Source: Candidatus Rifleibacteriota bacterium
GTDB lineage: Bacteria > Riflebacteria > Ozemobacteria > Ozemobacterales > Ozemobacteraceae
Direction of reading: 5' to 3'
NCBI GenBank assembly: GCA_029560455.1
Contig: JAKQKW010000266.1
Span: 1-18,452 of the forward strand
Length of the DNA stretch: 18,452 nucleotides
The position numbers and the translations under genes are program-made. The number at the start of each line of letters is the position of its first letter. Positions within the stretch are counted from its first letter, which is position 1. Below, piece after piece: positions 7,246 to 15,261 of the stretch. A model generated the notes under the pieces. The model searched no databases. It saw only the letters and a program-made list of their open reading frames with translations, and was not told the DNA's origin.

Positions 7246-7755
7246 ATGTCAGAAAGCCAGAGAAAAGAAATTAACGATGATTTTGACCTTGAAGACGATG
7301 AGAATGAAGATACGCAAGAGGGCAAGTATTTGTCCTTTCGCATCGGCGGAGAGGTTTATGGCATAGAGATACGGCATGTCACTGAAATAGTGGGTATTCA
7401 AAAGATCACCGAAGTGCCTGATATGCCCCAGTATATGAAGGGCGTAATCAACCTGCGCGGCAACGTCATCCCGGTAGTTGATGTCAGACTGCGCTTTCAC
7501 ATGCAGCCCCGCGACTATGACGACCGCACCTGTGTCATCGTGGTCAACATAAACGACGCTTCGATCGGCCTGGTTGTCGATTCCGTTAAAGAAGTGATTT
7601 CCATACTGCCAGATCAGATTTCTCCGGCCCCAAGCGTTTCAAAAGGTGAAGTGACCAGATACATCAAGGGAATCGGCAGGTTTGATGGCGAAGTCATCAT
7701 TCTGCTGGCAATAGATGAGCTTCTGTATAACAATCAGATCAAGGTGAGTTTATGA
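7246..7755 (+). CDS. cheW: Chemotaxis coupling protein CheW
   Basis: A 169-residue protein with a single CheW domain at about 27-165, preceded by a very acidic tail (residues 10-25, almost all D, E and N). The hallmark segment GVINLRGNVIPVVDVR (66-81) and the VVDSVKEV segment near 111 are present. CheW bridges receptor signalling tips to the CheA P5 domain in the membrane-associated array. The start is set by GGAGG at 7233-7237, directly after the cheA stop codon, with 13 nt between the genes. The acidic extension is unlike the short E. coli CheW N-terminus, and its role is unknown. Confidence 0.96.
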   Translation: MSESQRKEINDDFDLEDDENEDTQEGKYLSFRIGGEVYGIEIRHVTEIVGIQKITEVPDMPQYMKGVINLRGNVIPVVDVRLRFHMQPRDYDDRTCVIVVNINDASIGLVVDSVKEVISILPDQISPAPSVSKGEVTRYIKGIGRFDGEVIILLAIDELLYNNQIKVSL

Positions 7756-7818
7756 TCTGACCGTTGCGATGCTCTGACGTCCTGGACCCGGCAAAATTCC
7801 TGACAGGAGGCGCAGTCA

Positions 7819-10245
7819 ATGTTTTTTTTCAAACTCTGGGCAGATTTGTCTCTTAAATGGAAACTTCTTATTCTCGGTTGTCTTGGCGTTGTAGTCATGA
7901 GCATCAGTGCTCTATGGCTCACCGACTCGTCAGGCAAAGCCATTGGCAAACTGGTTGAAACCACGATGCTTGGGGAAGCTGAGTCACAGGCCAAGCTCAT
8001 CTCAGAAGGGGTTCTAAACCTCGTAAACACGCAGGACAAACTTCTGAGAATCAAGCTGCATGGCGACCTGGCTGCGGCCAGAAATGTTCTCGACAGCTCC
8101 GGTGGAGTTAATTTTTCAAGCGAAAACATTAAATGGAACGCGGTAAACCAGTTTACCCAGCAGAGCCAGGAAATAAGCCTGCCAAAACTTACAGTCGGCG
8201 ACGTCTGGCTTGGCCAGAATTTTTCAAGTTCACAGGCAACCCCGGTCGTTGACAAGGTCAAAGAAATGCTGGGCGGTACCTGCACCATTTTCCAGCGCAT
8301 GAACACGCGTGGTGACATGCTGCGCGTCGCGACCAACGTCATTGGCGAAGATGGCAAAAGAGCTATAGGTACCTACATTCCGGCGGTCAACCAGGACAAC
8401 ACACCAAACCCGGTAGTAAGTGCGGTTATGCGTGGCGAGACCTTTGTCGGGCGCGCTCAGGTTGTGGGCAGATGGTATGTTGCAGCTTATGAACCGATCA
8501 AAGACTCGACCGGCAGTATTACCGGCATGCTCTATGTCGGTCTGCCGATCGACATGGTAAAAGAAGTCACCGAAGCCATCAACAGCATCAAGGTCGGCAA
8601 AACCGGCTATGTCTTCGTTCTTGGTGGCGCAGGCAATCAGAAGCACAAGACCATCATTCACAAAGCCCTTGGGATCAATGTCGATCTGACAGACCGCAAA
8701 GACAGCAGCGGTGAGCTTTTCATACAGAAGATGGTAACCCAGGCACTGTCAACCGTCAAAGACGGCAAACCGGTAATCTTTTCATACCCTTGCCTCGACC
8801 AGGGTGCGACAAAAACCAGAGATAAATATGTAGCTCTTGTCTATTACGAACCCTGGGACTGGGTAATCGGCGCAAGTTCTTATTATGATGAATTTTATGA
8901 ATCAATTGCAGTAATTAACAAAAGCCTGTCAGAAACCGAAAGATACCAGTTCATGGTAACACTTGTTATTCTGCTGCTGGTATGCCTGTTTGCCTGGTCG
9001 GTGGCGATGAGCATTGCAACACCGCTTAACCACGGCGTAACCCTGCTTGAAGCGGTTGCGCTCAAAGGCGACACCAGCATCGATGTTCCGGCCGAAGAAC
9101 TTGCCAGAGGCGACGAAGTTGGCAAGCTGGCGCAGGCAATATCTGGTCTGGTTAAACAGCAGAATGAAGAGGTTATTCTGGCAACGAACCTGGCTGAAGG
9201 CAACTGGAACCAGGAGGTTATGGTTCGTTCAGAAAAAGACAAGCTTGGCCAGGCACTTTCTCAGATGGTTACACAGGTAACCTCGGCTCTGGCGGGTGCA
9301 AAACAGGCCGCTGAAGAAGTCGACATGGGGGCCGGCCAGATAGCCGATGCCAGCCAGTCTCTGTCACAGGGCGCCACCGAATCTGCAGCTTCGCTGGAAG
9401 AAATCAGCAGTTCAGTAACACAGATCGGCAGCCAGGCCAAGGCCAATGCCGAAAATGCTTCACAGGCCAATGTTCTGGCAACTCAGACCCGTAAGGCAGC
9501 AGAATCAGGCAACGGCAAAATGGCCGAAATGATGGGCGCCATGACCGCGATCCAGGATTCAAGCAAGCAGATTGCCAAAATCATCAAAGTCATCGATGAC
9601 ATCGCGTTTCAAACGAATCTTCTCGCTCTTAACGCTGCAGTAGAAGCGGCAAGAGCCGGCCGTCACGGCAAGGGCTTTGCGGTAGTTGCCGACGAAGTGC
9701 GTAATCTTGCCAGCAGAAGCGCCAAAGCCGCCAAAGAAACTTCTGAAATGATCGAAAATTCGATCAACAAAGTGGCGACCGGTCACGAAATTGCGGTTGC
9801 AACTGAAAGCGCCCTGCATGAAATCGTTTCCAGCTCCGTAAAAGTGGCCGACCTGGTTGGTGAAATCGCGGCGGCCAGTAACGAGCAGGCACAGGGGATT
9901 CTCGAAATCGGCCAGGGCCTTGAACAGATCGACAAGGTTACCCAGCAGACCACCGCCAACGCGGAAGAAACTGCAGCGGCCGCCGAAGAGCTCTCAGGAC
10001 AGGCACGCGAACTCAATGCTCTGCTGGCCAAGTTCCGCATCAGCGAAAAAATTGAAGCAACCAGCCTGGTAAAATCGTTTAAGAAACCGGCGGCCCATAG
10101 TTTCAGCAAGCCCGCAGAAAAAGTCGAGAAAAAGCCGCCGTTGAAGAAAGTTCCACCACAGAAGCCGATGGTCGAAAAGCAGGAAAAGAAGCCTAATCCT
10201 GCTGAGGTAATCGCTCTCGACGACGACGAATTCGGAAAATACTGA
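7819..10245 (+). CDS. MCP1: methyl-accepting chemotaxis protein, double-Cache sensor
   Basis: An 808-residue transmembrane receptor. TM1 at about 16-34. The large periplasmic region (37-377) looks like a Cache_3-Cache_2 fusion: a membrane-distal part (VGDVWLGQN, then [20 protein letters not shown], then [10 protein letters not shown]) and a second part ([11 protein letters not shown], then [18 protein letters not shown]). TM2 at 378-400, then HAMP, a second HAMP-like segment (460-485) and the signalling coiled coil with its tip at about 594-631 ([20 protein letters not shown]). E527-E528 and E716-E717 fit the methylation consensus. A Lys/Pro-rich linker (about 750-795) ends in EFGKY, a CheR/CheB tether-like peptide. 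GGAGG at 7806-7810 supports the start. Cache pairs of this type usually bind small organic acids or amino acids. The ligand here is unknown. Confidence 0.95.
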   Translation: MFFFKLWADLSLKWKLLILGCLGVVVMSISALWLTDSSGKAIGKLVETTMLGEAESQAKLISEGVLNLVNTQDKLLRIKLHGDLAAARNVLDSSGGVNFSSENIKWNAVNQFTQQSQEISLPKLTVGDVWLGQNFSSSQATPVVDKVKEMLGGTCTIFQRMNTRGDMLRVATNVIGEDGKRAIGTYIPAVNQDNTPNPVVSAVMRGETFVGRAQVVGRWYVAAYEPIKDSTGSITGMLYVGLPIDMVKEVTEAINSIKVGKTGYVFVLGGAGNQKHKTIIHKALGINVDLTDRKDSSGELFIQKMVTQALSTVKDGKPVIFSYPCLDQGATKTRDKYVALVYYEPWDWVIGASSYYDEFYESIAVINKSLSETERYQFMVTLVILLLVCLFAWSVAMSIATPLNHGVTLLEAVALKGDTSIDVPAEELARGDEVGKLAQAISGLVKQQNEEVILATNLAEGNWNQEVMVRSEKDKLGQALSQMVTQVTSALAGAKQAAEEVDMGAGQIADASQSLSQGATESAASLEEISSSVTQIGSQAKANAENASQANVLATQTRKAAESGNGKMAEMMGAMTAIQDSSKQIAKIIKVIDDIAFQTNLLALNAAVEAARAGRHGKGFAVVADEVRNLASRSAKAAKETSEMIENSINKVATGHEIAVATESALHEIVSSSVKVADLVGEIAAASNEQAQGILEIGQGLEQIDKVTQQTTANAEETAAAAEELSGQARELNALLAKFRISEKIEATSLVKSFKKPAAHSFSKPAEKVEKKPPLKKVPPQKPMVEKQEKKPNPAEVIALDDDEFGKY

Positions 10246-10266
10246 CAACTTCCTGTTCAGATTTCA

Positions 10267-10300
10267 GCACAGCAAAGGCCGTCATTGGCCTTTGCTGTGC
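10267..10300 (+). terminator. Perfect 14-bp hairpin between MCP1 and MCP2, no T tract
   Basis: GCACAGCAAAGGCC (10267-10280) and its exact complement (10287-10300) with a 6-nt loop, 22 nt after the MCP1 stop codon. No T run follows (CGGGTGCAATAA), so it is not a standard intrinsic terminator. It may partly attenuate, or protect the upstream mRNA from 3' decay. Confidence 0.5.
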
Positions 10301-10382
10301 CGGGTGCAATAAAAAATAAAATATTGGGTTCTGCATCTGTCTTAAAAAGTCTTTGGCTAAAGTCACTTAATGAGGTGGCAAT

Positions 10383-10865
10383 ATGCAATTCTGGCTCAAC
10401 CTTGCCTTGAAATGGAAGCTTCTGGTTCTAGGTTGCCTCGGGGTCATCATTGTAGGTACCGGGTCCCTGATTTTTTCGGCTTATGCAAACGACCAGGCAG
10501 CCGAAGAGATTGACAAAATCCTGACCGACTCGATCAGGTCAGGCATCGCCGATTCACTGAAAGAAAAAACCGAGGTTGCCTATGCTGCAATAAAGCACGC
10601 TTACGACAACTCTGGGAACCGTCCGATTGAAGAAGTCCAGAAAGAAGCTAAGGAAGCGATAAAAAAGCTCAGGTATGGCAAAAATAATGCGGAATATTTC
10701 TGGATTCACTCTTACGATCCGAACAATGTTGAAAAGGTGGTAATGCTTGCCCACCCGGTTTCCACACAGCTTGAAGGAACCGAAGTAAACAACTTTGTCG
10801 ATAAAACACGTTACGAGAACTTCTTTTACAAAGGCAAAATAATACCCAAGCTCGCCTCTTGCTGA
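10383..10865 (+). CDS. MCP2, N-terminal part (frameshifted): TM1 and start of Cache sensor
   Basis: 160 codons encoding the front of a receptor whose remainder is in the +1 frame at 10897-12417. TM1 at about 12-33 ([19 protein letters not shown]) closely matches TM1 of MCP1. The sensor part carries single-Cache (sCache_2) features: [19 protein letters not shown] and [15 protein letters not shown]. It ends at TGA 10863-10865 after KLASC, in the middle of the sensor domain. GAGGTGG at 10372-10378 is a good ribosome site. Removing one base between 10843 and 10862 would join both parts into a 677-residue MCP. As read, this piece has one membrane anchor and no signalling domain, so alone it would be non-functional. 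Mutation, sequencing error and recoding are all possible. Confidence 0.85.
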   Translation: MQFWLNLALKWKLLVLGCLGVIIVGTGSLIFSAYANDQAAEEIDKILTDSIRSGIADSLKEKTEVAYAAIKHAYDNSGNRPIEEVQKEAKEAIKKLRYGKNNAEYFWIHSYDPNNVEKVVMLAHPVSTQLEGTEVNNFVDKTRYENFFYKGKIIPKLASC

Positions 10866-10896
10866 CGAAATCAAGCCCACAAACCTGTTCGTCGAC

Positions 10897-12417
10897 ATGA
10901 ACAAGCTGATCAAGGCTCAGAATGGCGAAGGACTGCTCGGCTATTACTGGGCCAAACCCGGCGCAGCTACCGACACAGGTTATTCAAAACTCTCTTATGT
11001 CAAGCTTTTCGAGCCATGGGGCTGGGTTGTGGGAACCGGGGCCTATGACGATGAGGTTGAAGCCATTGCCCACAAAAGTATCACGAAGGTTGCCGATTCT
11101 TTTCACACCAATGAAAGATTTATGATGGCGTCAGTCGTTATAATACTTCTTATCGTCTGCCTTTTCGCCTGGTCTGTGGCAATGGGCCTTACAAGACCAA
11201 TTGCTTCATGCACAAATCTTCTCGACAGTTTTGCAAAGCTTGGAGACGTGACAATAAATGTGCCTGCAGCTGATCTTAAAAGAGCCGACGAGATCGGTCT
11301 TCTTTCTCAGAGTATCGACATGCTCCTGCAGCAACAACGCCAGCAGGCAGCAAATGCAGAAGAACTTGCAGGCGGCAACTGGGGAATCACCGTTACGCCA
11401 AAATCGGAGAAGGATGCGCTGGGGCTTGCCAATCAGGCAATGATCGAGCAGGTTCATTCGGCCCTTTACCAGGTCAAGATGGCTTCTAACGAAGTTGATG
11501 CCGGAGCCGGCCAGATTTCTGATGCAAGCCAGTCGCTGTCTCAGGGCGCAACTGAATCGGCCGCATCTCTTGAAGAAATTAGCAGTTCTGTCACCGAAAT
11601 AGGCAGCCAGACCAAGGCAAACGCCGAAAATGCTTCGCAGGCCAATATTCTCGCCACCCAGACCAGGAATTCAGCTGAGGCCGGAAATGAAAAAATGGTC
11701 GAAATGATGAGCGCAATGACCGGCATACAGGAATCAAGCAAACAGATTGCGAAAATCATCAAAGTAATCGATGACATTGCCTTCCAAACCAATCTGCTGG
11801 CTTTGAACGCTGCCGTAGAGGCAGCCCGTGCCGGCAGACACGGCAAGGGTTTTGCGGTTGTAGCTGAAGAAGTGCGCAATCTTGCAAGCCGCAGCGCTAA
11901 GGCTGCCAAAGAAACCTCTGATATGATCGAAGGCTCAATCGGCAAAGTTGACAATGGTACAGAAATCGCCAGAGCCACAGAAAAAGCATTTCAGGAAATT
12001 CTTGGCAGTTCGGTCAAGGTTGCGGATCTGGTAGGGGAAATTGCGACAGCCAGCAGTGAACAGGCGCAGAGCATTCATGAAATAGGTCAGGGGCTTGACC
12101 AGATCGACCAGGTAACCCAGCAGAACACGGCTAACGCCGAAGAAACGGCTGCAGCTGCTGAAGAACTCTCAAGTCAGGCCCGCGAACTGTCTTCGTTGAT
12201 GGAAAAATTCAGACTGCGCGATTCTCATCAGGTTATCAAACACGAAAGAAGCCACACAAACACATTAAAAAAGGTCGTGAATAAAGCAGAAGCTTCGGGT
12301 AAAATCAAAAAAGCCACTGTTGAAGAAAAGAAAGCCAATGGAAAAAGCAACTTGAAATCCGTGCCAAAGGCTTCTGAGGTAATAGCACTTGATGAAACCG
12401 AATTTGGAAAATACTGA
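10897..12417 (+). CDS. MCP2, C-terminal part (frameshifted): Cache end, TM2, HAMP, signalling domain
   Basis: 506 codons as an open frame from ATG 10897, but the coding sense continues upstream to about 10855 ([13 protein letters not shown]), so the ATG is internal and has no ribosome site. It encodes the end of the Cache domain ([20 protein letters not shown], 31-50), TM2 (75-98), HAMP and a HAMP-like repeat, and the signalling coiled coil with tip [20 protein letters not shown] at about 293-312. Glu-Glu methylation sites are present ([17 protein letters not shown]). A Lys-rich linker ends in [13 protein letters not shown], matching the MCP1 tail. The signalling half is highly similar to MCP1. 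The stop lies inside the start region of cheR. Confidence 0.88.
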   Translation: MNKLIKAQNGEGLLGYYWAKPGAATDTGYSKLSYVKLFEPWGWVVGTGAYDDEVEAIAHKSITKVADSFHTNERFMMASVVIILLIVCLFAWSVAMGLTRPIASCTNLLDSFAKLGDVTINVPAADLKRADEIGLLSQSIDMLLQQQRQQAANAEELAGGNWGITVTPKSEKDALGLANQAMIEQVHSALYQVKMASNEVDAGAGQISDASQSLSQGATESAASLEEISSSVTEIGSQTKANAENASQANILATQTRNSAEAGNEKMVEMMSAMTGIQESSKQIAKIIKVIDDIAFQTNLLALNAAVEAARAGRHGKGFAVVAEEVRNLASRSAKAAKETSDMIEGSIGKVDNGTEIARATEKAFQEILGSSVKVADLVGEIATASSEQAQSIHEIGQGLDQIDQVTQQNTANAEETAAAAEELSSQARELSSLMEKFRLRDSHQVIKHERSHTNTLKKVVNKAEASGKIKKATVEEKKANGKSNLKSVPKASEVIALDETEFGKY

Positions 12418-13261
12418 AAGCTTCGGGCAATGGAATATGCAACTCACCGATGAAGAATTCAACCAGATAAGGACCCTTCTGTACAACCGCTTCGGAATCA
12501 ACCTGTCAGACCAGAAACGGGCTCTGGTCATGGGCCGGTTGCGAAAAATCATTATGCAGAAGGGTCTTTCGTCCTTTTCTGATTTTCTTCGTCTGATTGA
12601 AAGTGACTCGACCGGAAACGAGCTGCAGACTCTCATTGACAAGATGTCGACCAACCACACGTTTTTCTTTCGCGAGCCCCAGCACTTCAATTTTTTGGCA
12701 GATCGAATACTGCCTGAAATAACCGAAAGTCTGGCAAAAAATGGTTCGAAAGATCTGCGAATATGGTGTGCTGCTTCGTCAACCGGCGAAGAACCATATT
12801 CGATCATGATGACGATGATGGAATTTTTCAAAACCTCTTATTCGCAATGGAACGCCGGCCTTCTTGCAACCGATATTTCCAGCCAGGTTATTGCGGTCGC
12901 CAGGAGTGGCGTTTACAATACAGACCGTGTTCAGAACATTCCGGAGGCCCTGAAAAAAAAGTATCTGAAATTTATCGGCAATGACAACTGGGAATTCATA
13001 CCTCAGGTTCGCAACGAAATCCTTTTCAGGCTATTGAACCTGATGAACCCGTTTCCTTTCAAGAAACAATTTCATGTGATTTTCTGCCGGAATGTCATGA
13101 TCTATTTTGACACAAAGACTCGCAACCAGCTGGTTAACAAGCTTTACGAATTCACCGCCCCGGGCGGATATCTGCTGACAGGGCACTCAGAATCTATCAG
13201 AACTGCCGACTGCCCATTCGAATATATTCAGCCGGCAATTTTCAGAAAGGGCAAACAATGA
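12389..13261 (+). CDS. cheR: Chemoreceptor glutamate methyltransferase CheR
   Basis: 290 residues from TTG 12389, or 289 from the adjacent ATG at 12392. It methylates receptor glutamates using S-adenosylmethionine. An N-terminal helical domain (18-85) is followed by [10 protein letters not shown] (87-96), the SAM-binding motif [15 protein letters not shown] (124-138), the acidic ribose site ATDIS (160-164), a beta-subdomain region (174-210), CRNVMIYFD (233-241) and GHSES (265-269). The start region overlaps the end of MCP2 by 26-29 nt, with GAGGT at 12376-12380 inside MCP2, so translation is probably coupled. Met17 (12437) is a shorter alternative. EFGKY-ending receptors upstream suggest tether-assisted docking, but I could not decide from the beta-subdomain whether this CheR is of the pentapeptide-dependent type. 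Confidence 0.95.
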   Translation: MMKPNLENTESFGQWNMQLTDEEFNQIRTLLYNRFGINLSDQKRALVMGRLRKIIMQKGLSSFSDFLRLIESDSTGNELQTLIDKMSTNHTFFFREPQHFNFLADRILPEITESLAKNGSKDLRIWCAASSTGEEPYSIMMTMMEFFKTSYSQWNAGLLATDISSQVIAVARSGVYNTDRVQNIPEALKKKYLKFIGNDNWEFIPQVRNEILFRLLNLMNPFPFKKQFHVIFCRNVMIYFDTKTRNQLVNKLYEFTAPGGYLLTGHSESIRTADCPFEYIQPAIFRKGKQ

Positions 13262-14304
13262 TGGACAGGAAAATCAGAGTGCTGGTTGTCGACGATTCGG
13301 CAATGATTCGCAATATTCTTGCCGATGGTCTGCAGAAAGACCCGACAATCGAAGTTGTCGGCAAGGCAGCAGACCCGTATATGGCCCGCGACAAGATTGT
13401 TGAGCTAAAGCCAGATGTAATAACTCTCGATGTCGAAATGCCCCGCATGGATGGTCTTGAATTTCTCAAAAAACTCATGGCTCAATACCCGTTGCCGGTA
13501 ATTATGGTAAGCGCCCTGACCGAGCGCGGTAAAAAAATAACCCTCGAAGCCCTTGAAGCGGGAGCTGTCGATTTTGTGACCAAGCCGAAAGCCGATGTGG
13601 CCCGCGGGCTTGACGAAATGATGATCGAGCTGCGCACCAAGGTGAAGCTGGCGGCTTCGGCAAATGTTTCCCATTTCAAGGTTGCCCGCAGCGAAACACT
13701 CAAGACTCTCAGTGCGCCAAGAGCGCTGGCCGAAACAACTGACAAGATTATTGTCATCGGCGCCTCAGCGGGTGGGACAGAGGCGATAAAAGAAGTTATA
13801 ACAAGGCTCCCCTCTGTTTCACCGGGGGTAGTCATCGTTCAACACATGCCTGAGGGGTTCACCAAACTTTTTGCCGAAAGACTGAACAATCTTTCGCAGA
13901 TGTTTGTCAAAGAAGCTACCGATGGCGACCGGGTTATGCCCGGCGTGGTGCTTGTCGCGCCCGGGTCATACCAGATGTCGGTTATCCGCTCTGGTGGATT
14001 CTATCGCGTTAAGTGTGAAAAAGGCGAAAAAGTCTGCGGGCATTGCCCGTCAGTCGAGGTTCTTATGAGGTCGGCGGCGGCCTGCGCCGGGGCGAATGCG
14101 GTTGGGGTGATGCTAACCGGCATGGGCAGCGATGGTGCTGGCGGAATGAAGGCCATGCGCGACGCCGGCGCAAGAACCATCGCCCAGAGCGAAGAAAGCT
14201 GCGTCGTATTCGGCATGCCCAAGTCTGCCATAAATGCCGGTGGCGTGGAATTCATCGTATCTTTAAACGATATTGCCGGCAAAGTGCTAAGTCTCTTTTC
14301 CTGA
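13258..14304 (+). CDS. cheB: Protein-glutamate methylesterase CheB
   Basis: A 348-residue two-domain protein. Receiver domain (about 5-125): D12-D13, phosphoacceptor D58, S85 and K109-P110. Linker about 130-160. Methylesterase domain (about 163-345): catalytic S170 in IGASAGGTEA, H196 in VQHMPEGFT and D292 in LTGMGSDGAGGM. When phosphorylated by CheA it removes receptor methyl groups and closes the adaptation loop with CheR. The start ATG at 13258 overlaps the cheR stop by 4 bp. The second ATG (13261) is equally possible and removes one residue. All catalytic residues are intact. It is the last gene of the che operon and is followed by a strong terminator. Confidence 0.97.
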   Translation: MMDRKIRVLVVDDSAMIRNILADGLQKDPTIEVVGKAADPYMARDKIVELKPDVITLDVEMPRMDGLEFLKKLMAQYPLPVIMVSALTERGKKITLEALEAGAVDFVTKPKADVARGLDEMMIELRTKVKLAASANVSHFKVARSETLKTLSAPRALAETTDKIIVIGASAGGTEAIKEVITRLPSVSPGVVIVQHMPEGFTKLFAERLNNLSQMFVKEATDGDRVMPGVVLVAPGSYQMSVIRSGGFYRVKCEKGEKVCGHCPSVEVLMRSAAACAGANAVGVMLTGMGSDGAGGMKAMRDAGARTIAQSEESCVVFGMPKSAINAGGVEFIVSLNDIAGKVLSLFS

Positions 14305-14330
14305 GAAGCCCCATTTATAGTTAGGCCCGG

Positions 14331-14355
14331 CCGGTCGTTTTCGACCGGTTTTTTT
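14331..14355 (+). terminator. Rho-independent terminator after cheB
   Basis: CCGGTCG (14331-14337), loop TTTT, CGACCGG (14342-14348), then seven T. A classic intrinsic terminator 27 nt after the cheB stop codon that ends the che operon. Confidence 0.9.
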
Positions 14356-14409
14356 CTTTCCGGCGGTCTCAGATTCCTATGTGCAAAAGCTGAAGCAGGT
14401 GGGTTTAGC

Positions 14410-14437
14410 TTGATTTTTTTTTCTGTAGTGATAGACT
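14410..14437 (+). promoter_or_regulatory. Promoter of the solute-binding protein / MCP3 unit
   Basis: TTGATT (14410-14415), a 16-bp T-rich spacer and TAGACT (14432-14437), preceded by TG in extended -10 position. Predicted start near 14444, leaving a leader of about 38 nt. This placement argues against the longer reading frame that opens at 14410. The octamer GATAGACT is identical to that of the che promoter. Confidence 0.55.
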
Positions 14438-14481
14438 GGGGCCAGACCTTAAATAATATTTTGTATCTTCGGAGAAAAGGA

Positions 14482-15243
14482 ATGTTTAAAAAAGTTGTTG
14501 CTCTTGTTGTGGCTCTGGTAATTGTCTGCACTGCCTCTTTTGCCGCCGAAACCATTTCGGTAAGAGCTGATGTCTGGATGCCTTACAACGGTGAACCGGG
14601 TTCTGAAAAGCCTGGCTATGGCATTGAAATGCTGAAAGCAGTTTTCGGGCCGCAGAACATCGAAATCGACTATCAGACCATGCCCTGGAACCGTGCAGTT
14701 GCAGAAGCCAGAGAAGGCAAATTCGACTGTCTGGTTGGCGCAGGACCGGGAGATGCTGAAGGCTTCGTTTTTCCGAGTGAAAAAATGGGCGTAATGGCCA
14801 CCGATCTGTTTGTTAAAGCCGGCAGCACGGTTAAATTCACAGACATTGAAGGTCTGAAATCGATGAAGATTGGCATAATTGCCGACTATTCATATAACAA
14901 GGAACTCGATGATTATATCGCCGCCAACAAAGATGATGAACAGAAAATTTTCGTAGCAACCGGCGAAGATGCGCTCGACAAAATGATTAAAATGGTTGGC
15001 GCCGGCCGCATTGACGGTTTTGTTGAAAATCCGCTTGTCATGGCCCAGAACGAAGCCAAAGCCGAAGTTGTTTCGGCCGGTCAGGTCGGCAGCCAGGATG
15101 ACCTTTTCATCGCCTTTTCTCCAGCCAAAGAAACCTCCAAAAAATATGCTGAAATGCTTTCAAAAGGTATCCAGGAACTCAGAGCCAGCGGTAAACTCAA
15201 AGAAATCCTTGATAAATACAACATCAGCGACTGGGCCAAATAA
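14482..15243 (+). CDS. Periplasmic solute-binding protein, family 3 type
   Basis: 253 residues from ATG 14482, chosen because GGAGAAAAGG lies just upstream, a signal peptide follows at once and the promoter overlaps any longer start. Residues 1-21 are the signal peptide, probably cut at SFA-A; C16 is not in a lipobox. The mature protein has the two-lobe type II binding-protein pattern: ISVRADVWMPYNG at the first strand, GYGIEMLKAVF, AEAREGKFDCLVGAG, then LKSMKIGIIADYSYNK and IDGFVENPLVMAQ, ending with helices and ASGKLKEILDKY. This resembles polar amino acid-binding proteins; the ligand is not determinable. No permease or ATPase gene is adjacent. Only 18 nt separate it from MCP3, suggesting a chemosensory role, by presenting ligand to the receptor, rather than transport. 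Confidence 0.85.
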   Translation: MFKKVVALVVALVIVCTASFAAETISVRADVWMPYNGEPGSEKPGYGIEMLKAVFGPQNIEIDYQTMPWNRAVAEAREGKFDCLVGAGPGDAEGFVFPSEKMGVMATDLFVKAGSTVKFTDIEGLKSMKIGIIADYSYNKELDDYIAANKDDEQKIFVATGEDALDKMIKMVGAGRIDGFVENPLVMAQNEAKAEVVSAGQVGSQDDLFIAFSPAKETSKKYAEMLSKGIQELRASGKLKEILDKYNISDWAK

Positions 15244-15261
15244 GCCAAAGGACTTAAAAAG

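Noticed and set aside
9598..9623. 26 bp identical between MCP1 and MCP3 (16363-16388) in the signalling tip
   Set aside because: It encodes the most conserved part of all MCPs. MCP2 and MCP4 differ at several synonymous sites, but the match is too short to claim gene conversion.
10351..10371. TTTGGC followed by TAAAGTCACTTAAT before MCP2 as a sigma54 promoter
   Set aside because: No GC at the required 10-bp spacing after the GG.
14410..14481. Upstream extension of the solute-binding protein to TTG 14410
   Set aside because: It lacks a ribosome site, would put 24 residues before a clear signal peptide and coincides with the promoter.
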